From: an uncultured Desulfobacteraceae bacterium
GTDB lineage: Bacteria; Desulfobacterota; Desulfobacteria; Desulfobacterales; Desulfatirhabdiaceae
Direction: 5' to 3'
NCBI GenBank assembly: GCA_903909505.1
Contig: CAIVVZ010000038.1
Location: forward strand, 1 to 34,967
DNA length: 34,967 nt
In this document: in pieces, positions 8,594-18,521 of the stretch
Layout: each line of letters begins with the position of its first letter
How positions within the stretch are numbered: position 1 is the stretch's first letter
The notes under the pieces: model-generated
The model's input: the letters and a program-made list of their open reading frames with translations, nothing else
What the model was told of the DNA's origin: nothing
Database searches by the model: none
Position numbers and translations under genes: made by a program

Positions 8594-11236
8594 CTAATTG
8601 TTTTCATGCTTCTGAATGGCCTGAACGCGGAGTTCACTCAAGCAGTTCAGGGCATCCAGCGGGGTCATGGTGGAGATTTCGATATTTTTCAGTTTCTCAA
8701 CAATAATATTCTCGATATCCGAGAACAAGCCCAGTTGCACCCGAACCGGTCTTGAGTTTTTTTTCCGGATCCCGGCTTTGGAATCACCGGGAAACGGGTG
8801 AACATCATCTTCTATATCGGATAATATGGCTTTGGCGTGGGTAACAACAGACTCGGGGATTCCGGCAAGCCGGGCCACCTGTATCCCATAACTGCGACTC
8901 GCGCCGCCTTGAACCAGCTTGCGCAGAAAAATGATCTGATCCTTCCATTCCTTAACGCTGATATTGAAATTTTTCACCCTGGGTTTTAATCGCTCCAGAG
9001 CTGTCAGCTCATGGTAATGCGTTGCAAACAGAGTTTTAACGCCTCTTTCCTTCAAGTCATGAAGATAGGATACCACGGCCCAGGCGATGCTGAACCCATC
9101 ATAGGTGCTGGTCCCCCGGCCGATTTCATCCATGATGACCAGACTCTGATACGTGGCGCTGTTCAAAATATTGGCGGTTTCTTCCATTTCCACCATAAAG
9201 GTGCTTTGACCACTGGATAGATTATCCAGGGCGCCGATACGCGTAAATATCCGGTCAGTCAGCGAAATGGCGGCGCTACGAGCGGGGACAAACGAACCCA
9301 TCTGCGCCATCAGCACCTGAAGAGCAACCTGCCTCAGGACCGTGGACTTTCCCGCCATATTCGGCCCGGTAATAATCAAGACTTGATTTTGATTATCGTC
9401 CATCGAAATGGAATTCGGGACAAACCGTCCCCCGGCAATCATTTGTTCTACCACAGGATGACGTCCATCTTCAATCAAAAGAACACCGTCCGTGCGAATT
9501 TCCGGTCGGCAATAGTCATACTGGTCGGCAATATCGGCCAGATTCATCAGACAGTCAACGTTGGCAATAAAATTCGCAGCCTGTTGAATCGCCTTATGAT
9601 TGTCGGCAGCGGTTTGACGAATATCCATAAATATCTGATATTCCAAGGCAGATCGCTCGGATTCAGCGCTCAGAATCTTTGACTCGAATTCTTTCAGATC
9701 TCCGGTAATATACCTTTCCGCATTGACCAGGGTCTGTTTTCGAATATAATGGTCTGGAACCGACTTGGATTGGTTTTTGGAAATTTCAATATAATACCCA
9801 AAAACCTTGTTGAACCGGACCTTAAGAGATTGAATCCCGGTTGCCTGCCGCTGTTCCACTTCAAGCCTTGACAGCCATCCCTTGCCATCCTGACTGATCC
9901 GGATCCATTCATCCAGCTTCGCATCAAAGCCGAGCTTGATCATGCCGCCATCATGAATCACGGGGGGGGCATCTTCCCGAATCGCGCTCTGAATCAACAC
10001 CGCCAGTTTAACGAGTTCATCCAGGCAAGGACCATGGGGATTCCACTGAAAAAGGTCGGCCTTAAATGCTTCCAGCACATCCCGGATACCGGGTAGCGCC
10101 TCCAGAGACGTGCGCAGAGAAAGCAGATCTCTGGAGTTGCAATGGCCCATGACGATTTTACTCCCCAGGCGTTCCAGATCTCCGATCTTTTTCAAAGCAT
10201 CCCGAACCGCATGGGTCAACTGAATACAGGTTTTGGCTTCTTCCACGGCATTCAGACGTAACTGGATCTTTTCAACGCTCATGAGCGGATAGCGAATCCA
10301 GTTTTTAAGCCGTCTTCCGCCCATCGCCGTGATGGTTCGATCCATAACGCTCAGAAGCGTCCCTTTTCGCGTTTCTCCCTGTATGGTCTTCGTCAATTCC
10401 AGATTGCGGGAACTGACATCATCCACCATCAGAAACTGGCTTTGAATATAAGTTTCAATTCGAGAGATGTGATCGATGGCCTGTTTCTGGGTTTCCTGGA
10501 CATAGGTAATCAGCGCACCTGCCGCCCCCACCCCGGCAAACAGCGTTTCACATCCAAATCCTTCCAGGGAAAATGTTTGAAACTGCCGAATGAGTTTTTC
10601 ACGGGCATTCAGGTATTCAAAATGCTGATCCTGAGTATAGGAAACGGCTTTTCCGGAAAACAGGTGCTGAAAAGCGCTAAGCTCCGAATCCTGCTGAGAA
10701 GATTCCGGAAGAAGGATTTCACGGGGAGATATCCGTATGATTTCATCCCGAATCACATCCCGGTTTTCGGATTGGGTCATCCGGAATGTCCCGGTCGAGA
10801 TATCCAGATAGGACAGCCCGATATCCCGGTCCTGCCGACAAATGGCCAGTATGAAATTGTGGGTCTTTTCATCCAGAAGCGCATCTTCAACGATCATTCC
10901 CGGTGTGATGACGCGAACCACTTCACGGCGGACCAACCCTTTGGCCAGTGACGCGTCTTCGGTCTGATCACAGATAGCGACCTTAAAACCCTGGTCGATC
11001 AGCCTCGCAATATAACCCTGAGCCGCCCGATAAGGAACGCCGCACATCGGAACCGGGAATTCATCGTTTTTATTTCGGGAGGTTAAGGCTATTTCCAGAA
11101 TGGGGGATGCGACTTCCGCATCCTCAAAAAACATTTCATAAAAATCGCCCATGCGATAAAACAGCAGCGCGTCGGGATGCTCGCTTTTAATCGCGAGATA
11201 CTGTTGCATCATGGGAGTGGAATGGGACGGAAGCAT
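8594..11236 (-). CDS. mutS: DNA mismatch repair protein MutS
   Basis: An 880-residue MutS (typical 850-880). The mismatch-recognition motif GDFYEMF has the wedge Phe at residue 32 and Glu at 34. Downstream are the connector, lever and clamp regions, then the ATPase: Walker A GPNMAGKST (about 621-629), the DNLSSGQSTFMVEME signature, Walker B VIMDEIGRGTSTYDG, and the ATHYHEL helix. It binds mispairs and recruits MutL using ATP. I see no Shine-Dalgarno before the ATG at 11236; the LapA-like gene ends 11 bp upstream, so translational coupling is likely. Confidence 0.97.
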   Translation of the reverse strand: MLPSHSTPMMQQYLAIKSEHPDALLFYRMGDFYEMFFEDAEVASPILEIALTSRNKNDEFPVPMCGVPYRAAQGYIARLIDQGFKVAICDQTEDASLAKGLVRREVVRVITPGMIVEDALLDEKTHNFILAICRQDRDIGLSYLDISTGTFRMTQSENRDVIRDEIIRISPREILLPESSQQDSELSAFQHLFSGKAVSYTQDQHFEYLNAREKLIRQFQTFSLEGFGCETLFAGVGAAGALITYVQETQKQAIDHISRIETYIQSQFLMVDDVSSRNLELTKTIQGETRKGTLLSVMDRTITAMGGRRLKNWIRYPLMSVEKIQLRLNAVEEAKTCIQLTHAVRDALKKIGDLERLGSKIVMGHCNSRDLLSLRTSLEALPGIRDVLEAFKADLFQWNPHGPCLDELVKLAVLIQSAIREDAPPVIHDGGMIKLGFDAKLDEWIRISQDGKGWLSRLEVEQRQATGIQSLKVRFNKVFGYYIEISKNQSKSVPDHYIRKQTLVNAERYITGDLKEFESKILSAESERSALEYQIFMDIRQTAADNHKAIQQAANFIANVDCLMNLADIADQYDYCRPEIRTDGVLLIEDGRHPVVEQMIAGGRFVPNSISMDDNQNQVLIITGPNMAGKSTVLRQVALQVLMAQMGSFVPARSAAISLTDRIFTRIGALDNLSSGQSTFMVEMEETANILNSATYQSLVIMDEIGRGTSTYDGFSIAWAVVSYLHDLKERGVKTLFATHYHELTALERLKPRVKNFNISVKEWKDQIIFLRKLVQGGASRSYGIQVARLAGIPESVVTHAKAILSDIEDDVHPFPGDSKAGIRKKNSRPVRVQLGLFSDIENIIVEKLKNIEISTMTPLDALNCLSELRVQAIQKHENN

Positions 11237-11247
11237 CGGCGGACAAA

Positions 11248-11619
11248 TCAGGTGTTTTCTACAGGAACCTCGGACTGCGGAGGATCTTGCTGCGGCGTTG
11301 GACCCTGATATTTACTTAATTCGCTCTTCAGGGCCGTTATGGTTTCCGTCTGGGAATTGAGGGTTGCGTTTAAGCTCTTGATAATTTTATTGTTTTTGAA
11401 CCGAAAAGACAGGCCATAAAAATAAGAAATCAGAAGTCCGGCGAAAAAAGCCCCCAAAATCAGCTGCGCGTTTATGATCCCGTTTGAATAAAAAGGGTCG
11501 ATAACCCAAAGGTTCATTCGAAGGCTGGCCGGAGTTAATAAATACCCCATGTTCTGATAAATGACCAGGCCGGAAAAGCCCAGTGCCGCCAGCAAGAGTG
11601 CAATTCGGATTTTTTTCAT
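11248..11619 (-). CDS. LapA-like (DUF1049) inner-membrane protein
   Basis: A 123-residue protein with two transmembrane helices (about 5-27 and 53-75) followed by a coiled-coil cytoplasmic tail (KSLNATLNSQTETITALKSEL) and a Pro/Gln-rich end. This is the layout of the LapA/YciS (DUF1049) family, whose E. coli members help control lipopolysaccharide synthesis. AGGAG precedes the ATG. It sits directly upstream of mutS, which it may be cotranscribed with. The function here is inferred from family only. Confidence 0.7.
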   Translation of the reverse strand: MKKIRIALLLAALGFSGLVIYQNMGYLLTPASLRMNLWVIDPFYSNGIINAQLILGAFFAGLLISYFYGLSFRFKNNKIIKSLNATLNSQTETITALKSELSKYQGPTPQQDPPQSEVPVENT

Positions 11620-11684
11620 GGGACACTCCTTTTCTTGACGTTTTTACGACTTCGGCTTTTGGAATGCATTGATGCAATCCGCGG

Positions 11685-12170
11685 TTAAATCGTTTGGCCC
11701 AACTGTGAAAAAAACGGTTTTAAAGAATCAAAAGTGGCTTTCAAATGCTCGGGAATAACGCGAATGTCTGCAAAAACGGTCAGGGCATTCGTGTCACCGA
11801 ACCACCTGGGAACCACATGAAAATGCAGGTGTTCTTCGATACCGGCTCCGGCCACTTTACCAAGATTGAGGCCGACATTAAACCCATCGGGTTTCATGAT
11901 TTCCTTCTCGATATGTATCGCTTTTTCAACGGTTACCAGAAGATCCCGCATTTCATTCCGAGAAAGCTCATCCAGCCGGGATAAATGCCGAATAGGTGCA
12001 ACCAGAAGGTGGCCGTTGATATACGGGTATTTATTCATGACCACCAGGGTGGTATCGCCTTTGTAAAGGGTCAGCTCATCATGAATCGTCAGGCTATGAC
12101 AAAACACACATCCGCTTTCTTTTTCAGCCTTGATATACTCAATGCGCCAGGGAGCCCACATGGTTTCCAA
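11685..12170 (-). CDS. HIT-family hydrolase/phosphorylase
   Basis: About 161 residues of the histidine-triad superfamily. The catalytic HLHFHVVPRW motif follows GLNLGKVAGAGIEE, a pattern typical of Ap4A-hydrolase/phosphorylase-like bacterial HIT proteins, and a CVFC pair near the N-terminus may bind zinc. It would act on nucleoside phosphates in the cytoplasm. I placed the start at the TTG at 12170, nine bases after AGGAGG, giving METMWAPWRIEYI, as in relatives that begin ME-x-x-WAPWR. The nearer ATG at 12161 is 18 bases from the Shine-Dalgarno, and the longest frame starts at 12200 without one. Confidence 0.85.
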   Translation of the reverse strand: METMWAPWRIEYIKAEKESGCVFCHSLTIHDELTLYKGDTTLVVMNKYPYINGHLLVAPIRHLSRLDELSRNEMRDLLVTVEKAIHIEKEIMKPDGFNVGLNLGKVAGAGIEEHLHFHVVPRWFGDTNALTVFADIRVIPEHLKATFDSLKPFFSQLGQTI

Positions 12171-12304
12171 AATTGCCGTCCTCCTGATATAAACGCGCAA
12201 CGTTTAAGGAGCAAACTTGCTCGCAATCCAGCCAGTAACCCGTCACCTCATTATCAACATCGTCAATTCAATGACCCGCAACTTACGCTGTTAACGCCAA
12301 AAAC

Positions 12305-13045
12305 TCAACATTTTTTTCCCCTGAGTGGGATGACTTCAAGGCTTCCCCACAGGCCCATGTCTTTTCCGATAATGACAACCAGTCCGGACACACCGGGGAT
12401 GCTTTTCCCGAAATGGATTGCGCTTGAGATATCTCCGGCCGATCGAACGCGATTGCCCACGGCCGTTGCAACCGCATCGGCAAGCGCGCAGGAGTCGGAC
12501 ATCACGCATACGGCATCGGCCTTTCCAAAACTCAGCGAATGCCCGACGGTGCCCGATGAGGTACACAGGGAAACCGGCTGGGTGGTTGAATCCACCTTCA
12601 GCCCGATCTTCAGGCTTAAAGGAGAATTTCCGGCATAAATCCCGACAAGGACCGGCAACCGCGTTTTAAAAAACGTATCCCCGCCGTTTTCTACAATAAC
12701 TTCGTCTGAAACCTCAAGCAGTCCGATGCCGACGGCTTCGGAGATGGCACCTGCCACTGCCGCCATGGGACCCACTCCGGCTTTTTCACCAGCCAGCGCC
12801 ATTTCCCGGACAATCGCCGGAGCCGGTCCTGAAATCCGCCAGGGTTTAAGGGTTCTTTGGAAATCCGGGTATTGATCGATATAGGCTTCAAGATAACCAC
12901 GATGGGTCAAAATCAGCTCCCGTGCCACGGATTCAAGGGGAATCGATGCGCTCACCATCAGGTCGGTTTCCTTCACCGTAATCTGAAAATGAACCAACCG
13001 GCTGCCGAGGATGGCATTTCGATATGATCGCTGCTGAAATTTCAT
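12305..13045 (-). CDS. UPF0280 family protein (ApbE-related fold)
   Basis: A 246-residue protein matching the UPF0280 family in its opening (FQQRSYR), the central GPMAAVAGAISEAVG, the VENGGDTFF segment, and CTSSGTVGHSLSFGKADAV. The fold is related to ApbE flavin transferases, but the biochemical role of UPF0280 is not established. No signal peptide is visible. The gene begins four bases after the dGTPase stop, in a tight leftward series with the ATP-grasp and lipoprotein genes. Confidence 0.8.
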   Translation of the reverse strand: MKFQQRSYRNAILGSRLVHFQITVKETDLMVSASIPLESVARELILTHRGYLEAYIDQYPDFQRTLKPWRISGPAPAIVREMALAGEKAGVGPMAAVAGAISEAVGIGLLEVSDEVIVENGGDTFFKTRLPVLVGIYAGNSPLSLKIGLKVDSTTQPVSLCTSSGTVGHSLSFGKADAVCVMSDSCALADAVATAVGNRVRSAGDISSAIHFGKSIPGVSGLVVIIGKDMGLWGSLEVIPLRGKKC

Positions 13046-13049
13046 CGTG

Positions 13050-14216
13050 CTAAAAAGGTCGCGAGGAAGGACGAAGCTTTTCCGGACACTGGGCCAGAAA
13101 ATACCGGTCCGTCATTCCGGCAATAAAATCCCGCACGATTTCAGCCGATCGATGGCCGTGAAGATAGTCGTCTGACATGTCCTTTAGAAATCCCGAAAAA
13201 ATCACTGACTTTCGATTCTCATTTTTAATATCGGCCAGGTACCGTTCAAACAACAGATGGAACAAATTCCGTATAACGGCCGTGTGTCTTTTTATTTCCG
13301 GATTCAAATAGATTCTCTCAAGATTGAAGGCTTTTAAAGATTCAAGGGCATCGGAAACTTCGGGGCTGAAGGCTGCGTAGGTGTTTTGAAAGCTGTTTTG
13401 AATAATGTCCGTTACCAGGCGATAGACAATGGTTCCGTTAGTGCTTCCCAGAACCCTGATGCTGTTGGCGGGAAGATCGGATCGCCGGATCATGTTCAAG
13501 CGAATGGCATCTTCTATATCCCTGCCGATATAACTGACGGTGTCTGCCATGCGGACCACACACCCTTCCAGAGTCATGGGTATCAGCCCAATGGCCGGAT
13601 TATTCCGTTTAGCGGCCATTTCACTTTCAAGCGTTTCAAACGTCTTGGAACGCAAAGGCTCGATCCGCTGATTGTGAATTTCGCCGTCATGGCAGAGAAT
13701 GCCATCCAAGGTCTGAAGACAGAGGTTCCACCCCTTTCCCTTACGCTCAACCCGATCCAGAAACTGGACGCTTTGAAGGTTGTGAAGAAAAGATCCGACG
13801 CCGTTTGCCCGGCAGATTTCAGACAAAAACGTTTCGCCGTCATGGCCAAAAGGCGTATGACCGATATCATGACCCAGGGAGATGGCTTCGATCAGGTCCT
13901 CATTCAAACCCAGAAATCGGCCGATGGTTCGTGCAATTTTGGAAACCAGCTGCACGTGAAGCACCCGGTGGGTGATATGGTCATTCTGAACCAGATAAAA
14001 AACCTGGGTTTTGTCAATATACCGGGTATAAGCCAGGGAATGGAGAATCCGGTCTCCATCAATCGAAAACGACTGACGGAAATCGGTGTCTTCATGCGAA
14101 TCTGCAACACGCCGAATGCCATACTGACTGAATGCGCCAATCGGGCAGAGATAATCCATCTCCCGCTGGTTCAATGCCTGCTGAACAATATGGGGAACAG
14201 AATCAGATTTCGCCAT
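13050..14216 (-). CDS. dgt: dGTPase-like HD-domain triphosphohydrolase
   Basis: A 388-residue HD-superfamily protein of the deoxyguanosinetriphosphate triphosphohydrolase-like group. Metal-binding residues are visible: His in DHITHRVLHV (about 83), the HD pair in LGHDIGHTPFGHDGE (116-117) and the distal Asp in VRMADTVSYIGRDIEDAI. The family hydrolyses dNTPs to nucleoside plus triphosphate; exact specificity cannot be read here. The ATG at 14216 overlaps the end of the ATP-grasp gene by 14 bp. The nearest GGAG is 15 bases away, suggesting coupled translation. Confidence 0.88.
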   Translation of the reverse strand: MAKSDSVPHIVQQALNQREMDYLCPIGAFSQYGIRRVADSHEDTDFRQSFSIDGDRILHSLAYTRYIDKTQVFYLVQNDHITHRVLHVQLVSKIARTIGRFLGLNEDLIEAISLGHDIGHTPFGHDGETFLSEICRANGVGSFLHNLQSVQFLDRVERKGKGWNLCLQTLDGILCHDGEIHNQRIEPLRSKTFETLESEMAAKRNNPAIGLIPMTLEGCVVRMADTVSYIGRDIEDAIRLNMIRRSDLPANSIRVLGSTNGTIVYRLVTDIIQNSFQNTYAAFSPEVSDALESLKAFNLERIYLNPEIKRHTAVIRNLFHLLFERYLADIKNENRKSVIFSGFLKDMSDDYLHGHRSAEIVRDFIAGMTDRYFLAQCPEKLRPSSRPF

Positions 14217-14988
14217 TTTCGATCATGGACTCCATCAGGTGAAAATAATCAATACCCGCCTGCCGAAAGCCTTCCTTGCCGTATTTCATGTTGGCTTCAA
14301 TGACATAATATTGACCATTGCATTGACAGATGTCAATTCCCACATCATCCCAGCGGCATTTCCGAGCCGTATAAAGGGCAAGATCAAGAACATCGCGAGG
14401 AACCGGATCAAGCTTGATGGTTCCGCCAACCGCCACATTGGAACGGAAATCACCCGCGGGTGCAATCCGCCAGTACGCATGAACCACGCGGTTCCCGATC
14501 ACCACCACGCGAATATCCCGATCTATGGGCAGGTATTCCTGAATATAAGCTGTGGGCGTGATCTGGGCATAACACTCTAGATCTTCCGGGGTCTGAATTT
14601 GAAAAACGCCCCTTCCCATGGCCGAGCCCCTGGGGATTTTGGCGATAAATGGAAAATGAAAATGCTGACAGATGGAGGCGATCTGACGTTTTCCATAAAA
14701 CACTCGGGTCAGCGGATGGGGAATGCCCAGAATATTTAAAAGGGCGGTCTGCTTGATCTTGTCCTGAACGAATTTATAAGTATGGTAACTCGGAAAAGTG
14801 GCAATGCCCGCGGTATCCAGAAGATCGGCATAAAACGGCGACGGATAATAGACCTTTCGGGAATGAAGAATCAGCTTGGCTTCGGCTGGGGTGTAGTCGG
14901 CAAAATTTGGCTTAACGCCGAGAGTGATGACATTTCGGCAGGATTTTAGTCGGGCTTCAAGGGCAACGGCTTTACAAGGCAGGGTCAT
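14203..14988 (-). CDS. ATP-grasp (RimK-like) protein
   Basis: A 261-residue ATP-grasp ligase. Recognisable are the ATP-binding lysine strand FIAKIPRGSAMGRGVF, the adenine-loop segment AYIQEYLPIDRDIRVVVIGNRVVHAYWRIA, the metal-binding VGIDICQCNGQYYVIEANMKYG, and the RimK-like arrangement of R-N-V-AVGG. Members join a carboxylate to an amine using ATP; the substrate is unknown. GGAA lies before the ATG at 14988. Its 3' end overlaps the dGTPase start, and the LolB-like lipoprotein stops eight bases upstream. Confidence 0.82.
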   Translation of the reverse strand: MTLPCKAVALEARLKSCRNVITLGVKPNFADYTPAEAKLILHSRKVYYPSPFYADLLDTAGIATFPSYHTYKFVQDKIKQTALLNILGIPHPLTRVFYGKRQIASICQHFHFPFIAKIPRGSAMGRGVFQIQTPEDLECYAQITPTAYIQEYLPIDRDIRVVVIGNRVVHAYWRIAPAGDFRSNVAVGGTIKLDPVPRDVLDLALYTARKCRWDDVGIDICQCNGQYYVIEANMKYGKEGFRQAGIDYFHLMESMIENGEI

Positions 14989-14996
14989 CTGATTCC

Positions 14997-15767
14997 TTAT
15001 CCCTGCGGCGAAATCACAAACATATCCGAAGACACGGGCGCATTGGGCCAGAATTTGTCCATATCCAGTTGAAAGCCCGACCCATCATCATTGTTGAAAA
15101 CGAGTCTGGCAGGAATTCGGAAGTCTTCCACTTCGGTTTCTCCGTTAAAATCCACACGGTAGGCCAGCTTTCCCTTAAGGGTAAACATCTCGATTCGCTG
15201 AACCCGTTCTGTCTGATTCAGGTATATCTTTTCAATATTGATGCCCTTCTCCCCCTTTAGAGATAATATATAACCGTTTTGGGATGGCGATGGAAGCAAG
15301 GTGCTCGACTGGTATTTGCGAATCGGAACGACTCCGGATATCAGCTTGATGATATCTCCCGCAGTCACGGGGATTGACACGAGTTTTTCCAGGTTGGGAT
15401 CTTGAATCTCAGTCTGATAAAAACTATCCTGACTGTAAGACAGCAGGTAAAACCGGTTGCCGTCGGCTGCCATGCTGGCCACGGGAAATCCGGTGATTCC
15501 CTGTATCACAACTCGTATTTTATCCGGCCGGGCGCCTGTCCAGGCTGATCGAACCACCTGAGTGCCGTCTTTTTTCCAGAGCTTGATCTTCCCCGTCCCT
15601 TTGAAAGTCAAAAGATCCGCGTTAAGCTGACTGAGATTCAGCAAGATTCTGGAAACTTCCGGTGATTCCGGCGGATAGGCGACTTGGGAAGGGGTTTGGC
15701 TCAGCGTGCCGCATCCGGATACCATTATGGCAATTGCAAACAGCCGCGCATAATAAGCATAATGCAT
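14997..15767 (-). CDS. LolB/DUF4292-like outer-membrane lipoprotein
   Basis: A 256-residue lipoprotein. The N-terminus (ARLFAIAIMVSGCG) has a lipobox with Cys19. The mature part has the long run of beta strands seen in LolA/LolB and DUF4292 proteins (GTGKIKLWKKDGTQVVRSAW, GFPVASMAADGNRFYLLSY, RIPARLVFNNDDGSGFQL). Such proteins bind lipid acyl chains in a concave beta sheet and help lipoprotein sorting, so it may serve as a LolB stand-in; this is inference. It begins five bases after the TPR lipoprotein stop, a strong operon signal. Confidence 0.7.
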   Translation of the reverse strand: MHYAYYARLFAIAIMVSGCGTLSQTPSQVAYPPESPEVSRILLNLSQLNADLLTFKGTGKIKLWKKDGTQVVRSAWTGARPDKIRVVIQGITGFPVASMAADGNRFYLLSYSQDSFYQTEIQDPNLEKLVSIPVTAGDIIKLISGVVPIRKYQSSTLLPSPSQNGYILSLKGEKGINIEKIYLNQTERVQRIEMFTLKGKLAYRVDFNGETEVEDFRIPARLVFNNDDGSGFQLDMDKFWPNAPVSSDMFVISPQG

Positions 15768-15772
15768 GGCAC

Positions 15773-17509
15773 TTAAAACCCCCTTGTTTCGAGTTCCCGG
15801 ATTTTTTCCTGCAAATCGGTTTTTTCGTTTTCTTTTTTCACCAGCGCAAGACGATAATAATCCAATGCTTTTTGTGGAAGCTCAAGCTTCAGGTAGGTAT
15901 CTCCGATATGCTCCAGAATCGTGGGATCTTCCGGAATCAGTCTTACTGCTTTATCAAGATATTCAAGCGCTTTACGATAAAGCCCTTTTTTATAGTATAC
16001 CCAGCCTAGGCTGTCGGTAATATACCCGTCATCCGGCTTATAGACCAAGGCCTGCTGAATCAACTGCTCGGCCTCATCCAGATTCTGCCCCATATCCGCA
16101 TAGGTATAGCCCAGATAATTGAGCGTGCTGGGGTTTTTGGGATCCAGTCCGAGCGCCGTTTTCATGGCGTCTATGGAATCGGTTTTGCGACCCGTTTTAT
16201 CAAAAATGACGCCGAGCCGAAAATAGAGCTGATCATTTTCCGGATCCAGCTTCAATCCTTGCTGAAGCGATTCAACAGCTTTATCCATATCGCCTGTTTC
16301 TTCATAAAATGTGGCCAGGTACAGGCGAAAATCAGAGTTACCCGGAACTTTCTGAATGGCCGACTGGATAAAGTCTATGGCTTCAGAAATTTTTCCCTGC
16401 TCCTGGTACCAAAAAGAAACCTGGGCAACCGCTCCCGAATAAAACCTGGCGGACGGCGATATCTGTCTAAACTGAAGAATGGCTTTTTCTCTATCCCCCA
16501 ACCCTTCATAAGTAATACCCGCCACGTAATGGATTTCCGAACTGTCAGGTGCCGCGGTTTGCATGCCTTCCAGTATCAAAACAGCTTCAGAGTATTTTTT
16601 CTGCTCGATATAGTACTGCAAAATGCTTTTGATCACATCCGGGTCTGTTTTACTTTTCATCCCCAGCATGCTGAAAATCTCCTGCGCTTTATCGTTCTTT
16701 GCTTGATTGCGATAAATAATTCCCAAGCCCATCAACGCACGGATATCACCCGGAACCGCTTTCAGAATATCCTGATAGGCGGCTTCGATGAGATCAGGCC
16801 TGTTCTGTAGTTGATACAGACGGATGAGTTCAAACCAGGGCTCTTCAAGGTCGGGCTCGATTTCAAGCGTTTTCCGGAATGCTGCTTCAGCACGGGACAA
16901 ATCCCCTTGCCGAACATAAATTTTACCCAGATAAAAATAACCGGCATAGGATTCAGGAAATTTTTCAATCAGCAGCGTATATACCCGTAAAGCATTTGAC
17001 CAGTCTTCGGCATCCATGTACAGACCGCCCAGCAACAAATAAGTGTTCTGTTGCGTTGGATCGATGGCAATTACCTTTTCATAAGCGCGGCGGGCTTCAT
17101 CGATTTTATTCTGGTTCTGAGAGATCCGGCCCCCGATAATGAGGGCATCCACATTATCGGGCTTCTTTACCAGAATCGTTTTAACAACAGACAAGGCTTT
17201 ATCTTCATCTTTTTGCTGAAGATAAAGCATGGCCAATTCGGTTTTCAGATAGGCGGATTCCGGGTCTTTCCGTATGGCCTTTTCAAGGAAACTGGCAGCC
17301 TTGTCCAGATTTCCTTTCGCCCACTGCAACTGGGCTTCCGTATAATAGAAATAAGTGCTTTCATCACCGGCTTGAGGCGTGAACATCACCGAATGCGGCT
17401 CTTCTGAAGGCTGGACTTCGTGAGATACGTTATGTAACAACGATGTACATCCTGATAAAAACAAAAAGGCCCCTGCATACAGGGCCAGTGAAATCTGACA
17501 GAAATTCAT
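15773..17509 (-). CDS. TPR-repeat lipoprotein
   Basis: A 578-residue lipoprotein built almost entirely of tetratricopeptide repeats. The start at 17509 gives MNFCQISLALYAGAFLFLSGCTSLL, a lipoprotein signal with Cys21, and has GGGAG five bases before it; the longer frame from 17575 has neither. Repeats are clear throughout, for example LLLGGLYMDAEDWSNALRVY, NYLGYTYADMGQNLDEAEQL and LGWVYYKKGLYRKALEYLDKA, roughly 14-16 in all. It likely acts as a scaffold at the outer membrane. Its close pairing with the LolB-like gene suggests a joint role in the envelope. Confidence 0.85.
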   Translation of the reverse strand: MNFCQISLALYAGAFLFLSGCTSLLHNVSHEVQPSEEPHSVMFTPQAGDESTYFYYTEAQLQWAKGNLDKAASFLEKAIRKDPESAYLKTELAMLYLQQKDEDKALSVVKTILVKKPDNVDALIIGGRISQNQNKIDEARRAYEKVIAIDPTQQNTYLLLGGLYMDAEDWSNALRVYTLLIEKFPESYAGYFYLGKIYVRQGDLSRAEAAFRKTLEIEPDLEEPWFELIRLYQLQNRPDLIEAAYQDILKAVPGDIRALMGLGIIYRNQAKNDKAQEIFSMLGMKSKTDPDVIKSILQYYIEQKKYSEAVLILEGMQTAAPDSSEIHYVAGITYEGLGDREKAILQFRQISPSARFYSGAVAQVSFWYQEQGKISEAIDFIQSAIQKVPGNSDFRLYLATFYEETGDMDKAVESLQQGLKLDPENDQLYFRLGVIFDKTGRKTDSIDAMKTALGLDPKNPSTLNYLGYTYADMGQNLDEAEQLIQQALVYKPDDGYITDSLGWVYYKKGLYRKALEYLDKAVRLIPEDPTILEHIGDTYLKLELPQKALDYYRLALVKKENEKTDLQEKIRELETRGF

Positions 17510-17606
17510 AAACACTCCCGGGTGATTCCAAAAAACACGCACATCTGAAACGCTAAAGATACCTGAAGCCGACAAAGCTACAACCTACGACGCGAATGCA
17601 TCATGG

Positions 17607-18521
17607 TTACACCGACAACCCATCTTCAATGTAAGAGGCAAAATCAGGCAGTTCATTTCCAAAATACTCTTTGATTTTCTTGATAATATTTTTTTCAATC
17701 TGCCGGACCCGTTCCCGGGAGATGTTGTATTTATCCCCAATTTCCTGAAGCGTTGCCGGTGAATCGGAGAATACCCGCAGTTCAAATATTTCAAGCTCTC
17801 TTGAAGACATGGTTTTTTTAAAATCGTCAATTTTGTTGTGCAAAAGCGTTTCAATCTCTTTTTTAGCCATTTGATCTTCCGCGGATTCAGCATCCGAACT
17901 GACAAAATCAATACGATCCGTATCGGAATCCTCTTTTATGGGAGTATCCAGAGAAACATCCCATCCATCAAGCCGCTGATCCATATCAATGACTTCCCGC
18001 TCGGACACTCCCAGTTTTTCAGACAAGAGCTTCGGTTTGGGATCAAACCCCTGATCGATTAAATTCTGTTTTTCTTTTTTTAGTTTGAAAAACAGCTTTC
18101 TCTGGCCCTGCGTGGTGCCGATCTTGACCAGTCTCCAGTTATCCATAATAAACTTAAGAATATATGCTTTGATCCAGAAAGATGCATAATATGAAAATTT
18201 GACATTTTTATAGGGATCAAATTTTTTTACAGCCTGCATCAACCCGATATTGCCTTCCTGAATCAAATCCAGAAGATTCTGCATCCACATCCGTTGAAAT
18301 TCAAGCGCAATCTTTACCACCAGACGGAGATTGGATGTAACCAGCTCATAAGCAGCTTCAGTATCGTTGTCTTCCTGAATTCGCAACCCCAGTTCTTTCT
18401 CCCGCTCGCGGGTAATTAATTTATAACGACTGATTTCCGACAGGTAGCGCTGAAGCGGGTCATATCGAATCAGCGCCTTGTCGTCAGAAGCAGGGTCCCA
18501 AGTTATTTTCTGTTTTTTCAT
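17607..18521 (-). CDS. rpoH: RNA polymerase sigma factor, RpoH (sigma-32) family
   Basis: A 304-residue group-3 sigma factor. Region 2 (about 52-125) has NLRLVVKIALEF, QEGNIGLMQAVKKFDPYKNVKFSYYASFWIKAYI. It is followed by the RpoH box GQRKLFFKLK (139-148), the sigma-32-specific segment that marks heat-shock sigma factors. Region 4 ends with the helix-turn-helix LQEIGDKYNISRERVRQIEK (about 258-278). It would direct stress promoters. The acidic linker DTDRIDFVSSDAESAED separates regions 3 and 4. Shine-Dalgarno is weak. It is 98 bp upstream of the TPR lipoprotein, on the same strand. Confidence 0.88.
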   Translation of the reverse strand: MKKQKITWDPASDDKALIRYDPLQRYLSEISRYKLITREREKELGLRIQEDNDTEAAYELVTSNLRLVVKIALEFQRMWMQNLLDLIQEGNIGLMQAVKKFDPYKNVKFSYYASFWIKAYILKFIMDNWRLVKIGTTQGQRKLFFKLKKEKQNLIDQGFDPKPKLLSEKLGVSEREVIDMDQRLDGWDVSLDTPIKEDSDTDRIDFVSSDAESAEDQMAKKEIETLLHNKIDDFKKTMSSRELEIFELRVFSDSPATLQEIGDKYNISRERVRQIEKNIIKKIKEYFGNELPDFASYIEDGLSV